Source: an uncultured Clostridium sp. (GTDB taxonomy: Bacteria; Cyanobacteriota; Vampirovibrionia; Gastranaerophilales; Gastranaerophilaceae). Taken from it: 14,199 bases of DNA. A program made the position numbers and the translations under genes. Location: contig CAJMDF010000046.1 of NCBI GenBank assembly GCA_905212085.1, positions 1 through 14,199 on the forward strand. The letters are read 5' to 3'. The notes beneath the pieces are model-generated. The model did no database searches. It saw only the letters and a program-made list of their open reading frames with translations, and was not told the DNA's origin. Positions within the stretch are counted from its first letter, which is position 1, and each line of letters starts with the position of its first letter. Below, one piece after another: positions 13,076-14,199 of this stretch.

Positions 13076-13081
13076 TAGAAT
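13076..13081 (+). promoter_or_regulatory. Candidate -10 of the MlaD-like gene (leaderless start)
   Basis: TAGAAT, 7 nt, then ATG at 13089, with no Shine-Dalgarno sequence. An overlapping TAAAAT lies 5 nt further upstream. No good -35 hexamer is seen. Confidence 0.35.
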
Positions 13082-13088
13082 TTCTAAT

Positions 13089-13973
13089 ATGAACAATTTT
13101 TATAAATCAATTATATTACTTTTAATTTTATTAACTATTGGTGTTGCTTATTATAATTATAGAACCAACACATATGTGACAGCTGAATTTAAAAATTTAA
13201 GACCATTTCATGAAAGAGCTCCTATTTATTATAACGGGTTTAAAATTGGGCGAGTTGTTAATATCAGACCAAATAAAAATTACACGGCCACAATAGTGAC
13301 CATGGAGTTGCACCCTCATGATTTGAGGCTGCCTATTAATGTTTCTGCAAATTTGAGAAAAGAAAGAAATAAATGGAATCGAAAATTTGATTATATTGAT
13401 ATAATTTATCCTAAAGAGCCGTCTATTTTTTATTTGAAAAATGGAGATAGAGTTTCCGGTAAGACAACTGTTGAATTTGAATCTTATTTCGCAAATATGG
13501 ATCCTGAATCATTAGAGGCAATGAAGGGAGATGCAGCTGAAGCCGTTAAAAATTTAAATATTACAATTCAAGCTCTTGGTGAGCTTTTTGGAACTTTAAA
13601 TACTATGGCTCAGGATGTAAGTCCGAATGTTGTAAAAGTATCTTCTGATATGAGTAAAAGTTCATCAAATATTGTCAAAGTATCAGAAAATGTAAGGGAT
13701 TTATCAGGTAACATGGATAATGCTTTGTCAGGAGAAATGATGGATGCTACAGCTCATAATACTCAATTAATTACAAGAAATGTTAAAATTATGACGAATG
13801 AATTTAACAAAACTATCCCACAGATTGGTTGCACTATTAACCAAATGAACAGGATTTTATGCAATATTGATGAAATGACTGCAGGGTTAAATAATACTAT
13901 GGAAAAACCTTTTGGAGGGTTACGTTTGATTTTTGGAAGCCCTGTAAGTAAGAAAAAATGTCATTGCAAATAA
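13089..13973 (+). CDS. MCE/MlaD family lipid-transport protein
   Basis: MCE-domain proteins hold or carry phospholipids between inner and outer membranes as part of Mla-like ABC systems. This 294-aa protein has one N-terminal membrane anchor (7-22), then an MCE domain (about 28-130) with YYNGFKIGRVVNI (47-59) and GDRVSGKTTVE (119-129). A long helical region rich in Ser/Asn (about 138-270) follows, with NVRDLSGN-type heptads and a KPFGGLRLIFG tail motif (273-283) typical of MlaD-like proteins. The last residues, KKKCHCK, hold a Cys-x-Cys pair. No MlaE permease or MlaF ATPase gene is adjacent; the gene is followed by a strong terminator and so is probably monocistronic. The protein implies an outer membrane. 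The ATG lacks a Shine-Dalgarno sequence. The family call is secure; the transported lipid is unknown. Confidence 0.93.
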   Translation: MNNFYKSIILLLILLTIGVAYYNYRTNTYVTAEFKNLRPFHERAPIYYNGFKIGRVVNIRPNKNYTATIVTMELHPHDLRLPINVSANLRKERNKWNRKFDYIDIIYPKEPSIFYLKNGDRVSGKTTVEFESYFANMDPESLEAMKGDAAEAVKNLNITIQALGELFGTLNTMAQDVSPNVVKVSSDMSKSSSNIVKVSENVRDLSGNMDNALSGEMMDATAHNTQLITRNVKIMTNEFNKTIPQIGCTINQMNRILCNIDEMTAGLNNTMEKPFGGLRLIFGSPVSKKKCHCK

Positions 13974-13991
13974 AACCATCTTAAACTTTTT

Positions 13992-14038
13992 ATTACCCAC
14001 ATTGATAATTATTAATCAGGTGGGTAATGTTTTTTTTT
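13992..14038 (+). terminator. Intrinsic terminator after the MlaD-like gene
   Basis: ATTACCCAC (13992-14000) pairs with GTGGGTAAT (14020-14028). The loop contains TTGAT...ATCA, which can extend the stem, and nine Ts follow at 14030-14038. This is a clear rho-independent terminator 18 nt past the stop codon. Confidence 0.92.
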
Positions 14039-14082
14039 ATATCTTAATTTAGTATGTTAATGTAATAGAGATAGAGGAAAGT

Positions 14083-14199
14083 ATGGTCAGAAAAGCTGTA
14101 AATATGAATTTCTTATATATTCTGTTTTTTATATTCTATTGCAGTTTGGCGATTTGCAGTATTCTCTTTTTAGAGTTTTCTAAAAATTTATTTATATTT
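14083..14199 (+). CDS. Partial membrane protein, N-terminus only
   Basis: An ATG at 14083 with GAGGAAA 2-8 nt upstream opens 39 codons that run off the window without a stop. The peptide starts MVRKAVNMN and continues with a long hydrophobic run (FLYILFFIFYCSLAICSILFLEF, split here by position: residues 10-20 then 21-32). This is a transmembrane helix or uncleaved signal anchor. Not enough is present to name a family. An in-frame ATG at codon 8 is a second possible start. Confidence 0.65.
   Translation, partial: MVRKAVNMNFLYILFFIFYCSLAICSILFLEFSKNLFIF

Noticed and set aside
1..14199. CRISPR array, insertion sequence, phage or integration site
   Set aside because: I found no regularly spaced direct repeats, transposase or integrase frames, or target-site duplications. 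The tRNA-Ser has no repeated 3' end downstream that would mark an integrated element.

Overview
The window looks like a chromosomal segment from a very AT-rich, diderm gut-type bacterium, most likely of the Gastranaerophilales/Vampirovibrionia ('Melainabacteria') lineage beside the Cyanobacteria. This is inference. It rests on the base composition, a lone MCE/MlaD-type protein (a diderm trait), a GGTGGGTTAAGCG-type hairpin repeat that recalls cyanobacterial dispersed repeats, and several lineage-specific-looking proteins that share a short N-terminal motif around S/T/A-F-G/Q. No taxonomic search was possible.

Layout. Positions 1-115: the start of a secreted or membrane protein on the minus strand, cut by the window edge. 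278-589: a small unknown protein, ending in a strong bidirectional terminator (588-617) shared with a convergent unknown 351-aa protein that has glycine-rich hydrophobic segments near both ends (646-1701). 1808-3082: aroA (EPSP synthase, CP4-like motif set). 3140-3226: tRNA-Ser(GGA). 3370-5247: a divergent GH77 4-alpha-glucanotransferase with an extra N-terminal region. 5314-6294: a membrane-anchored endonuclease/exonuclease/phosphatase-family protein. 6343-7409: a minus-strand gene with CheD-deamidase-like residue spacing, split into two frames at an in-frame T_TTA_AAA heptamer. 7481-7876: a small unknown protein. 7921-8907: galE. 8973-10058: an acyltransferase-3 membrane protein, divergent from galE. 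10048-10262: a frameshifted XRE-type regulator overlapping the acyltransferase end. 10276-10364: two copies of a hairpin repeat. 10356-12398: an exported GH13 enzyme resembling trehalose synthase. 12553-13017: a C_GCAxxG_C_C family protein. 13089-13973: an MCE/MlaD-like protein with a strong terminator (13992-14038). 14083 to the end: the start of a membrane protein.

The genes are mostly housekeeping and sugar metabolism (aromatic synthesis, alpha-glucan processing by GH77 and GH13 enzymes, UDP-galactose supply, glycan O-acylation, lipid transport), mixed with lineage-specific unknowns. They do not form one obvious operon system. The most distinctive signals are the CheD-like gene and its frame break, the shared N-terminal motif (including on the added N-terminus of a conserved enzyme), several genes lacking a Shine-Dalgarno sequence but with a -10-like hexamer 6-8 nt before the start codon (possible leaderless mRNAs), and a repeat pair whose differences include a compensatory base-pair change.
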